A stretch of DNA of 64,000 nucleotides, from NCBI GenBank assembly GCA_903901425.1, contig CAIURC010000088.1, positions 1 through 64,000 on the forward strand. The letters run 5' to 3'. Both the position numbers and the translations under genes were made by a program. Below the pieces are notes generated by a model. It saw nothing but the letters and a program-made list of their open reading frames with translations, searched no databases and had not been told where the DNA came from. How positions within the stretch are numbered: the stretch's first letter is position 1; each line of letters opens with the position of its first letter. The stretch comes from an uncultured Spartobacteria bacterium (GTDB lineage Bacteria; Verrucomicrobiota; Verrucomicrobiia; Chthoniobacterales; Chthoniobacteraceae). Below, one piece after another: positions 9,493-18,322 of this stretch.

Positions 9493-9521
9493 CCAGACAA
9501 ACCCCCGCCATCTTCAGACGG

Positions 9522-10901
9522 ATGTCTCGTTCTTCCCTCCCCAAAATCCTGTTCTGCCTCTGCGCCGTCCTCCCGGCTTACGCCGAGCTCCCCTTTGGCA
9601 CGGAAGTCCGGATCGAGCGTCCAGATGCACAGGGGACTGCGCGGCTGGAACTCCGGAATCCCGGGAACCACACCTGGGTGATCCAAGGGTCCAACGATCT
9701 CTCCGGATGGACCACCGTGGAGACGCTGAAAGTCCACAACGGGTTCCTGAGCCGGACCCTGTCTGCACCCGGGTCGACTGCCGCGCGCACCTATTACCGG
9801 TTCCTTTTTGATCCCGCGGCCCAGAACCTCACCAGCACTCTGTCCGGCGGGCTGCGTCTGCCCGAACTCCCCGCCAACTACGCCAACCCAACGCTTCCCC
9901 CAGGATTCTCGCAGCCCCCGATTTCAGGGCAGGACAACACCCCTGTCGCCAACCCGGTCACGGACGCGGCTGCGACGCTCGGGAGGGTGCTGTTTTTCGA
10001 CAAACGGCTTTCGCGGAACCAGACCGTCTCGTGTTCCTCCTGCCACCGGCCCCAGAACGGGTTTTCAGATCCGGCCCAGTTCAGCGTGGGATTCGAAGGC
10101 GGCCTCACGGACCGCAACTCGATGGGGTTAACCAATGCCCGGTGGTACCAGCGTCGTGCATTCTTTTGGGACGAACGGGCTGCAACCTTGGAAGACCAAG
10201 TCCTGCAGCCGATCCAGAACGCGGTGGAAATGGGGATGACGCTCCCGGACCTCGTGACCCGCCTGTCTGCGGAGCCCTATTACGGCCCTCTTTTCACCCA
10301 GGCCTTTGGTTCCGCCACCGTTTCCTCCGACAGGATCTCCCGGGCCCTCGCCCAGTTCGTGCGTTCCATAATTGCCACCCAGAGCAAGTTCGATTTGGGC
10401 CGCGCCGCCAACCCCCAGTTTTCCAACTTCACCGCCGAAGAAAATCTCGGCCGCACCATCTTCACCACACCCACCCTCGGGAATTGCTCAGCCTGTCACG
10501 GCTCAGACAACTTTGTTCCCGGTCCAAATGTGAACAACAACGGCCTTGAGAACCCGTATGTGGACAAGGGCCGGGGCGAGGTGACCGGCCTTGCGGCGGA
10601 CGAGGGGTTGTTCAAGGTGCCTTCGCTTCGGAACATCGAACTGACGGCGCCTTACATGCACGACGGCCGGTTTGCCACCCTTGAGCAAGTGGTGGAGTTC
10701 TACAATTCCGGCGTGGTCAATCACCCCAACCTCTCGCCGCCCCTCCGAAACCCGCCCGGGACCCCAAATGCCGGACAGCCCCGGCGCCTGAACCTGACTC
10801 AGGAACAGAAGGCCGCCCTTGTGGCATTCCTCAAAACCCTCACGGACAGGGCCATCACCACCGATGCCCGGTTTCAGGATCCATTCAACTACGGGAATTA
10901 G
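9522..10901 (+). CDS. Secreted di-heme cytochrome c peroxidase (CcpA/MauG family)
   Basis: The 460-aa protein starts with a signal peptide (MSRSSLPKILFCLCAVLPAYA). Residues about 22-105 form a small beta-rich domain with the SNDLSGWTTVETL pattern seen in many secreted verrucomicrobial proteins. The catalytic part has two c-type heme sites, C171-S-S-C-H175 and C322-S-A-C-H326, plus the PYMHDGRFATLEQVVEFY segment typical of bacterial di-heme peroxidases. It would reduce hydrogen peroxide with electrons from a periplasmic donor, or act on another substrate as MauG relatives do. It stands alone between a terminator and a convergent gene; the start at 9522 is preferred because it begins the signal peptide. 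Confidence 0.92.
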   Translation: MSRSSLPKILFCLCAVLPAYAELPFGTEVRIERPDAQGTARLELRNPGNHTWVIQGSNDLSGWTTVETLKVHNGFLSRTLSAPGSTAARTYYRFLFDPAAQNLTSTLSGGLRLPELPANYANPTLPPGFSQPPISGQDNTPVANPVTDAAATLGRVLFFDKRLSRNQTVSCSSCHRPQNGFSDPAQFSVGFEGGLTDRNSMGLTNARWYQRRAFFWDERAATLEDQVLQPIQNAVEMGMTLPDLVTRLSAEPYYGPLFTQAFGSATVSSDRISRALAQFVRSIIATQSKFDLGRAANPQFSNFTAEENLGRTIFTTPTLGNCSACHGSDNFVPGPNVNNNGLENPYVDKGRGEVTGLAADEGLFKVPSLRNIELTAPYMHDGRFATLEQVVEFYNSGVVNHPNLSPPLRNPPGTPNAGQPRRLNLTQEQKAALVAFLKTLTDRAITTDARFQDPFNYGN

Positions 10902-10946
10902 ACGGGGCACGGACCCGACTCAATCTGACAGGCCGCAAAGCGTTTC

Positions 10947-10962
10947 GCGCCGGTTCCGGCGC
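10947..10962 (+). terminator. Short hairpin between convergent genes
   Basis: A GCGCCGG/CCGGCGC inverted repeat with two bases between its arms lies 45 bp after the peroxidase stop, between convergent genes. There is no clear U tract, so it is a weak terminator call. Confidence 0.35.
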
Positions 10963-11039
10963 TTCACCGGGGACCGACGCCCCGCGAGATTAAAGAAGAG
11001 AGCGGTTTAGTGGGGGGGGCTGACGAGGGAGGGTGTGTT

Positions 11040-13508
11040 TCATGGCTTGTCGCGTTCCTTGCCATCCACGCCCATGTCCATGGTCACTTCTTGGCGCGCT
11101 CGCAAGAGCTTGACCTTCACTTTCTTTCCGGAAGCCAGAGGCTGCATCGAGCTGAAAAAGTCGCCCACATTTTTCACCGCACGGCCGTCAACGCTTTGAA
11201 TGAAGTCCTTGGAACGCATGCCCATTTTGTAGGCGGCAGTGTCCGCCGGACAGGCTGCGACAATCACACCTGTGTCACTTTCTGAAATCTGAAGTGCTGA
11301 GAACTCCATTTCCTCCAAATCCCGGAGCATGGCGCCCTTCCAGTCGCGTAATCTTTGGCCAGGTGAAGTCCGCGGCTTTTCCACATTCGGGAACTCAGGC
11401 CTGCGCGCGATGGATTTCAGGCGCGGCGAGGTGACCCCAAACTGATCCATCGGAAAGTTCCTGAAACCCAGTTTAAATGCCGGTGAACCCTCCTTTACTC
11501 GAAAGTCTCCTGTGGAAGGGTCCACAAACATGGGATCGCCGACGAGGGAATGGCCATCGCATCCATGGGCTGCGAACTTCATGCGATCCGCCTCGGATGT
11601 GGTGAACAGATTTCGGTCAATTTCTTTGCCCCACTGATTCCGATGCGCCGGATCGCCCCATAGATCGGTCTGCATGGCTGCAGGCGAGTAAGGGCGCATC
11701 ACAATGTTTTGGGTGAAGACATCGTCGCTGGAGGGATACCAGCAATGAGGATGCATCCCGCTGTTGACGATGATGTTGTTCCACACAATGCGGCGGAAGC
11801 CCTCCCGAAGTTTCAATCCACGACCCAACAGGAGGTTGTTGCTGATTTCATAGTTGGTTGAGCCATCATCCAGATCGATGTCGAACCCATAGTCGCAGCG
11901 CCACCGATTATTCCGCAAAGTGATGGGTCTTTGTGCGTCCGCAAAAGCGAGCTCTGCAATCGGTGCGACAGCATTCAGTTTCCTCAAGAACGTCTCGGAA
12001 CCAGACCAGTAACGATCCCGGCCCCACGAATTGAAGCTGCCGTGGTCCCCTGTCTCGCACACCGTGTCGAAAACATCGCAGAACTCGATCAGATGCCCTC
12101 CCCAGCAGCCATCCCCAATGTTGATCCCTGCGCGCGGCACCTCGTAGGCGGAACAGTGCCTGACCGTGATGTCCTGCGACATCGAAATCTCCACACAGGC
12201 CGACTGCTTCTCAAGTCGGCCAATGCGCGTAATCAAGCAGTCTTCCACCAGGCATTTCGCGGGATAGTCTTCCGTCAACGGCCCGGGCGTGCGGTCAATC
12301 TCCTGAGGCTCGAGTTGTGGCCTCCCGCCGCTGAACGGATTCCCCGGGCCCCACGAAAACATCGGACTGCGCACGGCTTTCGGCTCGCCCACAATCGCCA
12401 CGCCATTGGCACCGCACTCACGGATCAAGCAGCTCCGTACCACGAGATTGCGGTTGTAGCCGCTGATGAAAACGGCGTTGCCACCAATTTGCTCAAAATC
12501 GCAATTCTCAATGGAGCAATTCTCTGCGCCCCGCAGGAACACCGCGCCCCCGCGATAGATCGTCCAGTCCGACCGCAGCAACGACTCCTTGTTCTCCATA
12601 AAGGTGCGCTCCGTTCCGCAAAAAGTCAGTCCACGGAGCGAAACGGATCTCACCGGATGTTCCTTTGTGCCTGAAATCTCGATGAGATGTCGCAGCCGGA
12701 CGATCTCGAATTTCGCGGTCTTCAAATCCAGGCCGTTGGGCGGGTAGAAATAGAGAATGTTTGTTTTGGGGTTGTGAAACCATTCACCTGGCGCGTCGAG
12801 TTCCTCGAAGATGTTTTCGACAAATCGGAAATCCTTGTGTGCGCCTTTGTCCGGTCGGTTGTTCTGCCAGCCGCCTTCCAAATTAAGCGTGCCACCTGAT
12901 TTCTTGCCGAGGATCCGGTAGTGCATGCTGCCCCACAAAGCGCCCTGCATCGCATGGACATATCCGCCCGTCGGGTCGGCCCAGCGGCCTACACGTCCCG
13001 GGGCCGTCGATTCTGGTGAAGCACCATTAAACTTCGGCGCATCGGGATCGCCATTGGCACCAGCGCCAAAGCGCTTGGGCTTCGTCGCACTCGGATCGTA
13101 GTTCGGGTGGCGAGCCATTGGCTGGAACTCGCCGTTGACCAAGAGTTGGTCGAACCCAACGCCCGGCTCGGTCCTCGCCTGCAGGATGCCGCCCTGATAC
13201 GGCTCCCAATTGAGCGCGACTGGCTTCGCACCGCTGATCACAACCTTTTCGCCGTCCGCTGCGCGGAGTTCCACTCCAGAGTCTTCGCTCGTAAACACAA
13301 GTGTCTCCGGCAGATGGTAAGTGCCCGCGTGAACAATCACCGGGGCCTTGTGAGTCCGTGCCTCGCGCAACGCTTCAGAAAGCGTCCGTATCGGTCCGTC
13401 AGGATGGACATGGACTTCCGCGGCAGCTGCTGTCCATGCAACCAGTAACAAGAAAGGCATGCCTTTCTTGAATATTCGCGAAGCAATCCGACTGTTGAGA
13501 AAAAGCAT
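11040..13508 (-). CDS. Secreted right-handed beta-helix protein with C-terminal PDZ domain
   Basis: The 822-aa protein has a signal peptide (FKKGMPFLLLVAWTAAAA) and then a parallel beta-helix of the pectate-lyase/polysaccharide-lyase type. It shows short repeats such as NCSIENCDFEQIGGNAVFI and NLVVRSCLIRECGANGVAI at about residues 300-640. The last about 85 residues (ESDTGVIVAACPADTAAYKMGMRS onward, read in pieces) form a PDZ domain. A role in binding or cleaving extracellular polysaccharide is likely, but catalytic residues cannot be assigned. The start at 13508 was chosen; 13460 is an alternative giving a shorter signal peptide. Base composition is less GC-rich than genes to the left, as in the following accessory block. 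Confidence 0.8.
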   Translation of the reverse strand: MLFLNSRIASRIFKKGMPFLLLVAWTAAAAEVHVHPDGPIRTLSEALREARTHKAPVIVHAGTYHLPETLVFTSEDSGVELRAADGEKVVISGAKPVALNWEPYQGGILQARTEPGVGFDQLLVNGEFQPMARHPNYDPSATKPKRFGAGANGDPDAPKFNGASPESTAPGRVGRWADPTGGYVHAMQGALWGSMHYRILGKKSGGTLNLEGGWQNNRPDKGAHKDFRFVENIFEELDAPGEWFHNPKTNILYFYPPNGLDLKTAKFEIVRLRHLIEISGTKEHPVRSVSLRGLTFCGTERTFMENKESLLRSDWTIYRGGAVFLRGAENCSIENCDFEQIGGNAVFISGYNRNLVVRSCLIRECGANGVAIVGEPKAVRSPMFSWGPGNPFSGGRPQLEPQEIDRTPGPLTEDYPAKCLVEDCLITRIGRLEKQSACVEISMSQDITVRHCSAYEVPRAGINIGDGCWGGHLIEFCDVFDTVCETGDHGSFNSWGRDRYWSGSETFLRKLNAVAPIAELAFADAQRPITLRNNRWRCDYGFDIDLDDGSTNYEISNNLLLGRGLKLREGFRRIVWNNIIVNSGMHPHCWYPSSDDVFTQNIVMRPYSPAAMQTDLWGDPAHRNQWGKEIDRNLFTTSEADRMKFAAHGCDGHSLVGDPMFVDPSTGDFRVKEGSPAFKLGFRNFPMDQFGVTSPRLKSIARRPEFPNVEKPRTSPGQRLRDWKGAMLRDLEEMEFSALQISESDTGVIVAACPADTAAYKMGMRSKDFIQSVDGRAVKNVGDFFSSMQPLASGKKVKVKLLRARQEVTMDMGVDGKERDKP

Positions 13509-14220
13509 AGGGAACAAAATTGGATAAAACTCTGAACCCGGCCTGATGCCTCCCACTTAGGCGTAAACTCAATGGAGTGATTGGAATCCGCACTTTTTCG
13601 GCCGGTACACCGGGGCAGGGAGGGGGTGAACTGCAGCCTCTGCATTTTTTGGGGCCGGACCGGCGCCGCGGATCCATACCGCCCGAAACGGCTCCTAGAA
13701 GAGCCTCTCCCCGGCTGGCGTTGAAAGGGGGCCTGCTTCCCTCAACAGGGCGAAATTTCCTGGGCCCATTTCTGTGCCACGAGCCCGTCACCCTTTCCGT
13801 TAAAATGCACTTGAGGCGGAAGCCCCACTTTCTCGAGGGGAGGGGTGAGGCGGGGCATCCAACCAGGCCGCGGAAAAGTTGCGTGGGCATGCAATCGGCC
13901 CCTCTGGCACCGGTGTCGTGTTGTCAAAATTCGGGCGTTGCCGGACCGGAGGATGGTTCGGAATGTCGTTTTCCAACCCGGATCACTGACCGAGCGTGGA
14001 CCTCCACCAACCGCATGGAGAGGCGCCCGGCGTGTCGCTTAATTTTCCTGTGGTGTTCTTGGCGGAGGCCTTGAGTGGCCACACCGCCCGCACCACGGAA
14101 TGGCACTGGACACCATTCAGTATTTCATGATGAATGAAGGCACACGCGGGCTTAGAAAACTGAGCGATATTCAAAGCGCCCACGACGCCGGACGGTCTTT
14201 CTCCCTCCCTCATTAAGTCT
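13509..14220. other. Gene-poor intergenic stretch before the accessory block
   Basis: About 700 bp without a convincing gene. Open frames on both strands are short, overlap one another and give low-complexity proteins rich in Arg, Pro and Gly. The region should contain the divergent promoters of the beta-helix gene and of the barrel-protein gene at 14221. No repeat, tRNA or IS end was recognised. Confidence 0.5.
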
Positions 14221-14718
14221 ATGACAATCACTACCATGCAAAATTTCCTCACAGGAACTCTGTTGCTCGCCACGTGTGCTCTATCCAGCACTGCAGCGGC
14301 CGAAGATTTGAAGATCTATGCAAACATTGTCACGCATGTGGATGCCCACAACGACGCAAAGGATTTCGGCGTGGGGCATCGACGGATTCGCGAGAATGAA
14401 ATCCGGCTTTCTGAGGACGGGAAGGTCGTTGGTAAGTCCTACTCGATCTCTTCCGTGGTGGATGTGAACCACAAGGAAGGTACAGGCTCACGGGTTGCTC
14501 TGGGTGTGACGGAACTTCCCAAGGGCACCATATGGACTGAGGCCAAGGCGGCCAACATGCCTCACAAGGCCACCATCCAGCTGGGCCACCAACATGCTGG
14601 CATCATCCTCGGTGGAACCCGAGATTACGAGGGGGTGAAGGGCACCTACGATTTTGAGGTCCGCAAGGACGGGAAACATGTGGTAACCGTTTTCCACATC
14701 GTGCGGGAAAAAAAATAA
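14221..14718 (+). CDS. Secreted allene-oxide-cyclase-like (dirigent-type) barrel protein
   Basis: This 165-aa protein has an N-terminal signal peptide ending near STAAAED, so it is exported. The mature part is all-beta and carries the GGTRDYEGVKGTYDFEV segment, which matches the GGTGxYxGAxG strand-turn motif of the allene oxide cyclase/dirigent barrel superfamily. Plant members cyclise or guide reactive small molecules; the function of bacterial members is mostly unknown. ATG codons at 14221 and 14236 are both possible. It precedes the FAAL-P450 operon by 196 bp on the same strand, with a hairpin in between, so it may be functionally linked but is probably transcribed separately. Confidence 0.7.
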   Translation: MTITTMQNFLTGTLLLATCALSSTAAAEDLKIYANIVTHVDAHNDAKDFGVGHRRIRENEIRLSEDGKVVGKSYSISSVVDVNHKEGTGSRVALGVTELPKGTIWTEAKAANMPHKATIQLGHQHAGIILGGTRDYEGVKGTYDFEVRKDGKHVVTVFHIVREKK

Positions 14719-14741
14719 AGAGGCCGTGCGGCCAGCCTCTT
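14718..14741 (+). terminator. Hairpin after the barrel-protein gene
   Basis: AAGAGGC and GCCTCTT form a 7-bp stem directly at the stop codon of the barrel-protein gene, with a nested GGCC/GGCC pair in the loop. There is no U tract, so it may be partial or factor-dependent. Confidence 0.45.
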
Positions 14742-14914
14742 GAGGCGACAAGGGGCGAATCAAGGTTCGTTGTATCGTTTTGGATGGGGGGCTCCCCCTC
14801 CGAAATCTGTTAAGGGTTTGGTTTGTGGTATTTGGCCAAAACAGCGCTTGAGTGCCACCGTGGAACACCTGCAATTGACTGTTCAACACACATGTGGGGT
14901 GAATTTCCGCCGGC

Positions 14915-17900
14915 ATGGAATCTTCTCATATGCGTCCCTTCTCCCTTTCGCCCTTCTGTCTTTTTAGCGAGATCCTTCCTGCGCATGCCTTGGTAAAGCC
15001 AAATGCAAAGGCCTATACATTTCTGAAAGATGACACGCAGGCGGTTTCCATTTCCTATCTTGAACTTGAGTTGGCTGCGTCCCGGATCGCCACAGAATTG
15101 CTCAGGAGGAGGAACGGAAATGGGAGTGTTCTTTTACTTTTTCCACCGGGGCTTGATTTCATAAAGGCATTTGTCGCCTGTGCACTGGCAGGCTCCCCCT
15201 CTGTTCCGCTCAGCGTCCCGAGGGCAAGGCAGTCCCTTTCTGGGTTGGAAAACATTGCCAGGGATTGCGGCGCCAACGTGGTCCTCTGCACCCAAGCAAT
15301 TTCCGGGACTGTGAAAAGCCGGATTCCTGAGGGCTCATTTCTCAATCAGCTGCAATGGATCGATGTCAGCGAGCTCGATTATTCTGAGTACAAACCCTTC
15401 AGGGCTTCTCCTTCCCACCCTTCCGCCCCTGTTTTTCTACAATACACATCAGGCTCAACGGGCCGCCCAAAAGGCGTGGAGGTCTCCAATCAGAACCTCC
15501 TGCACAACCTCCGCAATATTGCCTCAATCTTCAACTTTACAGAAGGTGCCAAAACGGTTTCATGGCTCCCTCATTTCCACGACATGGGTCTTGTGGGCTC
15601 GATTTTAACCAGCCTCTACGCGGGAGTCCCATGCATTCTACTCTCCCCAAACGACTTCATTCAGAAGCCCTATCGTTGGCTCAAAGCGATCAGCGAGTAC
15701 GGAGGAACACTCGCGGGAGCACCGAACTTCGCTTACGACCTGTGTGTTTCTAAAATCCCTGAGGAGGAGATCGGGACCATTGATCTTGGGAGTTGGAGGG
15801 TTGCCTGGAACGGAGCAGAAACGATCCGCGCCTCGACCCTCTCGGCATTCGCACAACGCTTCCGCAAAGTGGGCTTCAGCGAGAAGGCTTTCGCTCCCTG
15901 CTACGGATTGGCGGAAGCAACCTTGATGGTCACTGGGTGCGGACCACACAGCGAAAACAGCATCATTAGCATTACGCGTTCAAGTCACCTGAGCGGCGAA
16001 TCGGTAGAAGTGGTTGCAATGCCCTCCTCAGAAACTAACGAACTCGTAGGATGCGGAAAAAGTTTCCCAGATCAAAGTGTGCGAATCGCGCATGCCAACT
16101 CGTTGATTTCACTTCCCGATCGGCAGGTCGGTGAGATTATGGTGAAGGGGCCCAGCATTTCCAAAGGCTATTGGAACAACAAAGAGACATCCGCACCCGT
16201 TTTTGACCACATCCTGGACGGCGAAACAGGATTTCTTCGAACCGGGGATTTGGGTTTTCTCCACGAAGGGGAGCTTTTCGTGGTAGGCCGGGTCAAGGAG
16301 ACGATGAAGCTCAATGGAAAAACCTTCTACCCTTATGACATCGAGTTTACAGCGTTTGAGTCGAGCCCATGCCTGAAAAAGAATGGTGCCGCTGCATTCT
16401 CGATCCAAGGAGACGACGGTGAGTTGCTTGTAGTGGTATGTGAAATCCGGAGAGACCGCCTGAAAGTCTTTGATGGGGAAGCAATTCGCAAGGCGGTTGC
16501 GAAGGCGCTGTTCGATGAGCATAATGTACCTGTCCACGACTTTGTTCTCATCGGGCCAGCCCTGATGCCAACCACCTCCAGCGGCAAGATCAAGCGGATC
16601 GAATGCCGCCAGCTCTATTTGCAAAAGTCGCTGGAAACCCTTTACAGCTCCCGGTCCCTGCTTATGAAGCAAAACTCAAACCCTGCCGCCTTGACCCATC
16701 AGGCCCTTGTGGATCTGCCCCCTTCTCTCCGCCTGAAGAGTCTTCTTGCCAACCTCAAACTTGAGGCGGCTTCGTTGGCCGCATGCGACCCACTCATGAT
16801 TGATGCCTCGCAGAATCTCCACCACGACATCGGTCTTGATTCCATCCGTTTGATCGAATTGAAGGTCCACCTCGATCTTTTGCTGGGAAACGAGTTTCCG
16901 CTTGAGAAGTTTGCGGCTGTGGAAACCCTCGGAGATCTGGCGAGGGAGTCTATCGGATATCTAAACCTCGAGAGAACGCCATCGACGGTTTTGCAGGAAA
17001 TCTGCCCTGGGCCGTCCTATCCGCAGGATTTGGTTGTCCTTGAGAAGATGCAAAATGGCTTTTTCGACTACCTTCTGCAACTCCGGGAGGAATATGGCAG
17101 GGTCGTCCGATTTGTGTGGGGTTCAAAGACGTTTTACATGCTCAGCGAACCGGAGGATGTGAGGGAGATCTTCGTCAAAAGGACGGACGAGTTCATCCGC
17201 GGCGATGTCTTTATTGGGATCCGTTTGACATCGGACCTTCAAAACCTCTTCTCCACGGAAGGCGCGGAGTGGAAGGTGCAGCGCGATATTGCGCAACCAC
17301 TCTTTACCCGCGCTGCGATCGAACCCTTCTGTGATTCGATTCCGAGGCGCGTCCTCGATTGCCTTTATGATGAGCACGGGCGAAAAGTAACCAGGGAAGT
17401 GGATCTCGCGAATGCCACGAAGGAAATTACTCTGCACATTATACTTGGAAAGCTGCTTAGTATAACGGATCGCAATCGATCCCAACGGATTCTCGAAAGC
17501 CTGATCGATGTCGACAACTTTCCGGTTCCTTACTTTTACATTTTTCCGCACGAAATCCAAAATGCGCCGCTCTATAATGAGAAGCGGCGGCTATCTTTTG
17601 ATCCGCTCGTCTATGAGCATATTGATCAGCATCTCGACCATCCGGATCAATACCAGGACATTCTCGCCTCATATGTGGCAACCGACTTTGTGAAGGCCAT
17701 GCCAAGAGCGGAGCAGCGTGTTTACCTGAGAAGTATGGTGTTTACGCTCATTCTGGCGGGGGTGGAATCAACCGGTAGCGGACTTTTTTCGATTCTTTTT
17801 CTTCTGGCTACCCATCAGGAAAAGCTCCGAAAAGTCCGGGAGGAGGTTCTTTCGGTCTTCCCAGATTCCCAGTGCAATTCGCAGGATCTTCTCTCGAAGC

Positions 17901-18322
17901 TTCCATATACCTATGCAGCAGTGAACGAGGCCCTCCGTCTCTATCCCCCGGTTTGGTTCAATGGTCGGGAGGCCACCTTGGACACGACCTTCCGCGGAAT
18001 CCCCATCCGGAAAGGTGATTTTATGCTCACCTCGCCTTACGTGATCCAACGGAATCCCAAATATTGGGAAAATCCCTCCGATTTTATTCCTGAACGGTTC
18101 CTCGAAAAAAATGTCCCCATGGGTGCTTATGTTCCCTGGGGCTCGGGGCCAAGGCTCTGTGCCGGAAAGTGGCTTGCGCTTTTTGAACTCATCCTTGCAA
18201 CGGCGACCATTGTGAAGGACTACGAGCTCACTGTAATGCAGGAGGGCGAATTCTCACTCGGCACATTCTTCACATTGAGACCGAAAAACACTTTCCGGGC
18301 CACACTTACGCCACTTTCATAA
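14915..18322 (+). CDS. FAAL - acyl carrier protein - cytochrome P450 three-domain fusion
   Basis: The 1135-aa protein has three domains. Residues about 5-575 form a fatty-acyl-AMP ligase: YTSGSTGRPKG (177-187), CYGLAEATLMV, the FAAL-type CGKSFPDQSVRI segment, RTGDLGF (near 442-448) and NGKTFYPYDIE. Residues about 600-690 are a carrier domain with the phosphopantetheine site GLDS (Ser643). Residues about 700-1135 are a cytochrome P450 with I-helix AGVEST (948-953), ExxR at 1005-1008 and the heme loop WGSGPRLCAG (Cys1082; Trp replaces the usual Phe). It should adenylate a fatty acid, load it on its own carrier and oxidise it there. The start may be 14915 or 14930. The stop overlaps the next start by one base. 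GC is clearly lower than in flanking genes. Confidence 0.93.
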   Translation: MESSHMRPFSLSPFCLFSEILPAHALVKPNAKAYTFLKDDTQAVSISYLELELAASRIATELLRRRNGNGSVLLLFPPGLDFIKAFVACALAGSPSVPLSVPRARQSLSGLENIARDCGANVVLCTQAISGTVKSRIPEGSFLNQLQWIDVSELDYSEYKPFRASPSHPSAPVFLQYTSGSTGRPKGVEVSNQNLLHNLRNIASIFNFTEGAKTVSWLPHFHDMGLVGSILTSLYAGVPCILLSPNDFIQKPYRWLKAISEYGGTLAGAPNFAYDLCVSKIPEEEIGTIDLGSWRVAWNGAETIRASTLSAFAQRFRKVGFSEKAFAPCYGLAEATLMVTGCGPHSENSIISITRSSHLSGESVEVVAMPSSETNELVGCGKSFPDQSVRIAHANSLISLPDRQVGEIMVKGPSISKGYWNNKETSAPVFDHILDGETGFLRTGDLGFLHEGELFVVGRVKETMKLNGKTFYPYDIEFTAFESSPCLKKNGAAAFSIQGDDGELLVVVCEIRRDRLKVFDGEAIRKAVAKALFDEHNVPVHDFVLIGPALMPTTSSGKIKRIECRQLYLQKSLETLYSSRSLLMKQNSNPAALTHQALVDLPPSLRLKSLLANLKLEAASLAACDPLMIDASQNLHHDIGLDSIRLIELKVHLDLLLGNEFPLEKFAAVETLGDLARESIGYLNLERTPSTVLQEICPGPSYPQDLVVLEKMQNGFFDYLLQLREEYGRVVRFVWGSKTFYMLSEPEDVREIFVKRTDEFIRGDVFIGIRLTSDLQNLFSTEGAEWKVQRDIAQPLFTRAAIEPFCDSIPRRVLDCLYDEHGRKVTREVDLANATKEITLHIILGKLLSITDRNRSQRILESLIDVDNFPVPYFYIFPHEIQNAPLYNEKRRLSFDPLVYEHIDQHLDHPDQYQDILASYVATDFVKAMPRAEQRVYLRSMVFTLILAGVESTGSGLFSILFLLATHQEKLRKVREEVLSVFPDSQCNSQDLLSKLPYTYAAVNEALRLYPPVWFNGREATLDTTFRGIPIRKGDFMLTSPYVIQRNPKYWENPSDFIPERFLEKNVPMGAYVPWGSGPRLCAGKWLALFELILATATIVKDYELTVMQEGEFSLGTFFTLRPKNTFRATLTPLS

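Noticed and set aside
13399-14074. Open frames in both strands before the barrel gene
   Set aside because: They overlap the beta-helix signal region or each other and look like GC-rich shadows.
14221-18322. A plant-type allene oxide synthase/cyclase pathway
   Set aside because: The P450 has the oxygen-activating I-helix Thr and is fused to a carrier, unlike CYP74, and the barrel protein is secreted; recorded only as a weak idea.
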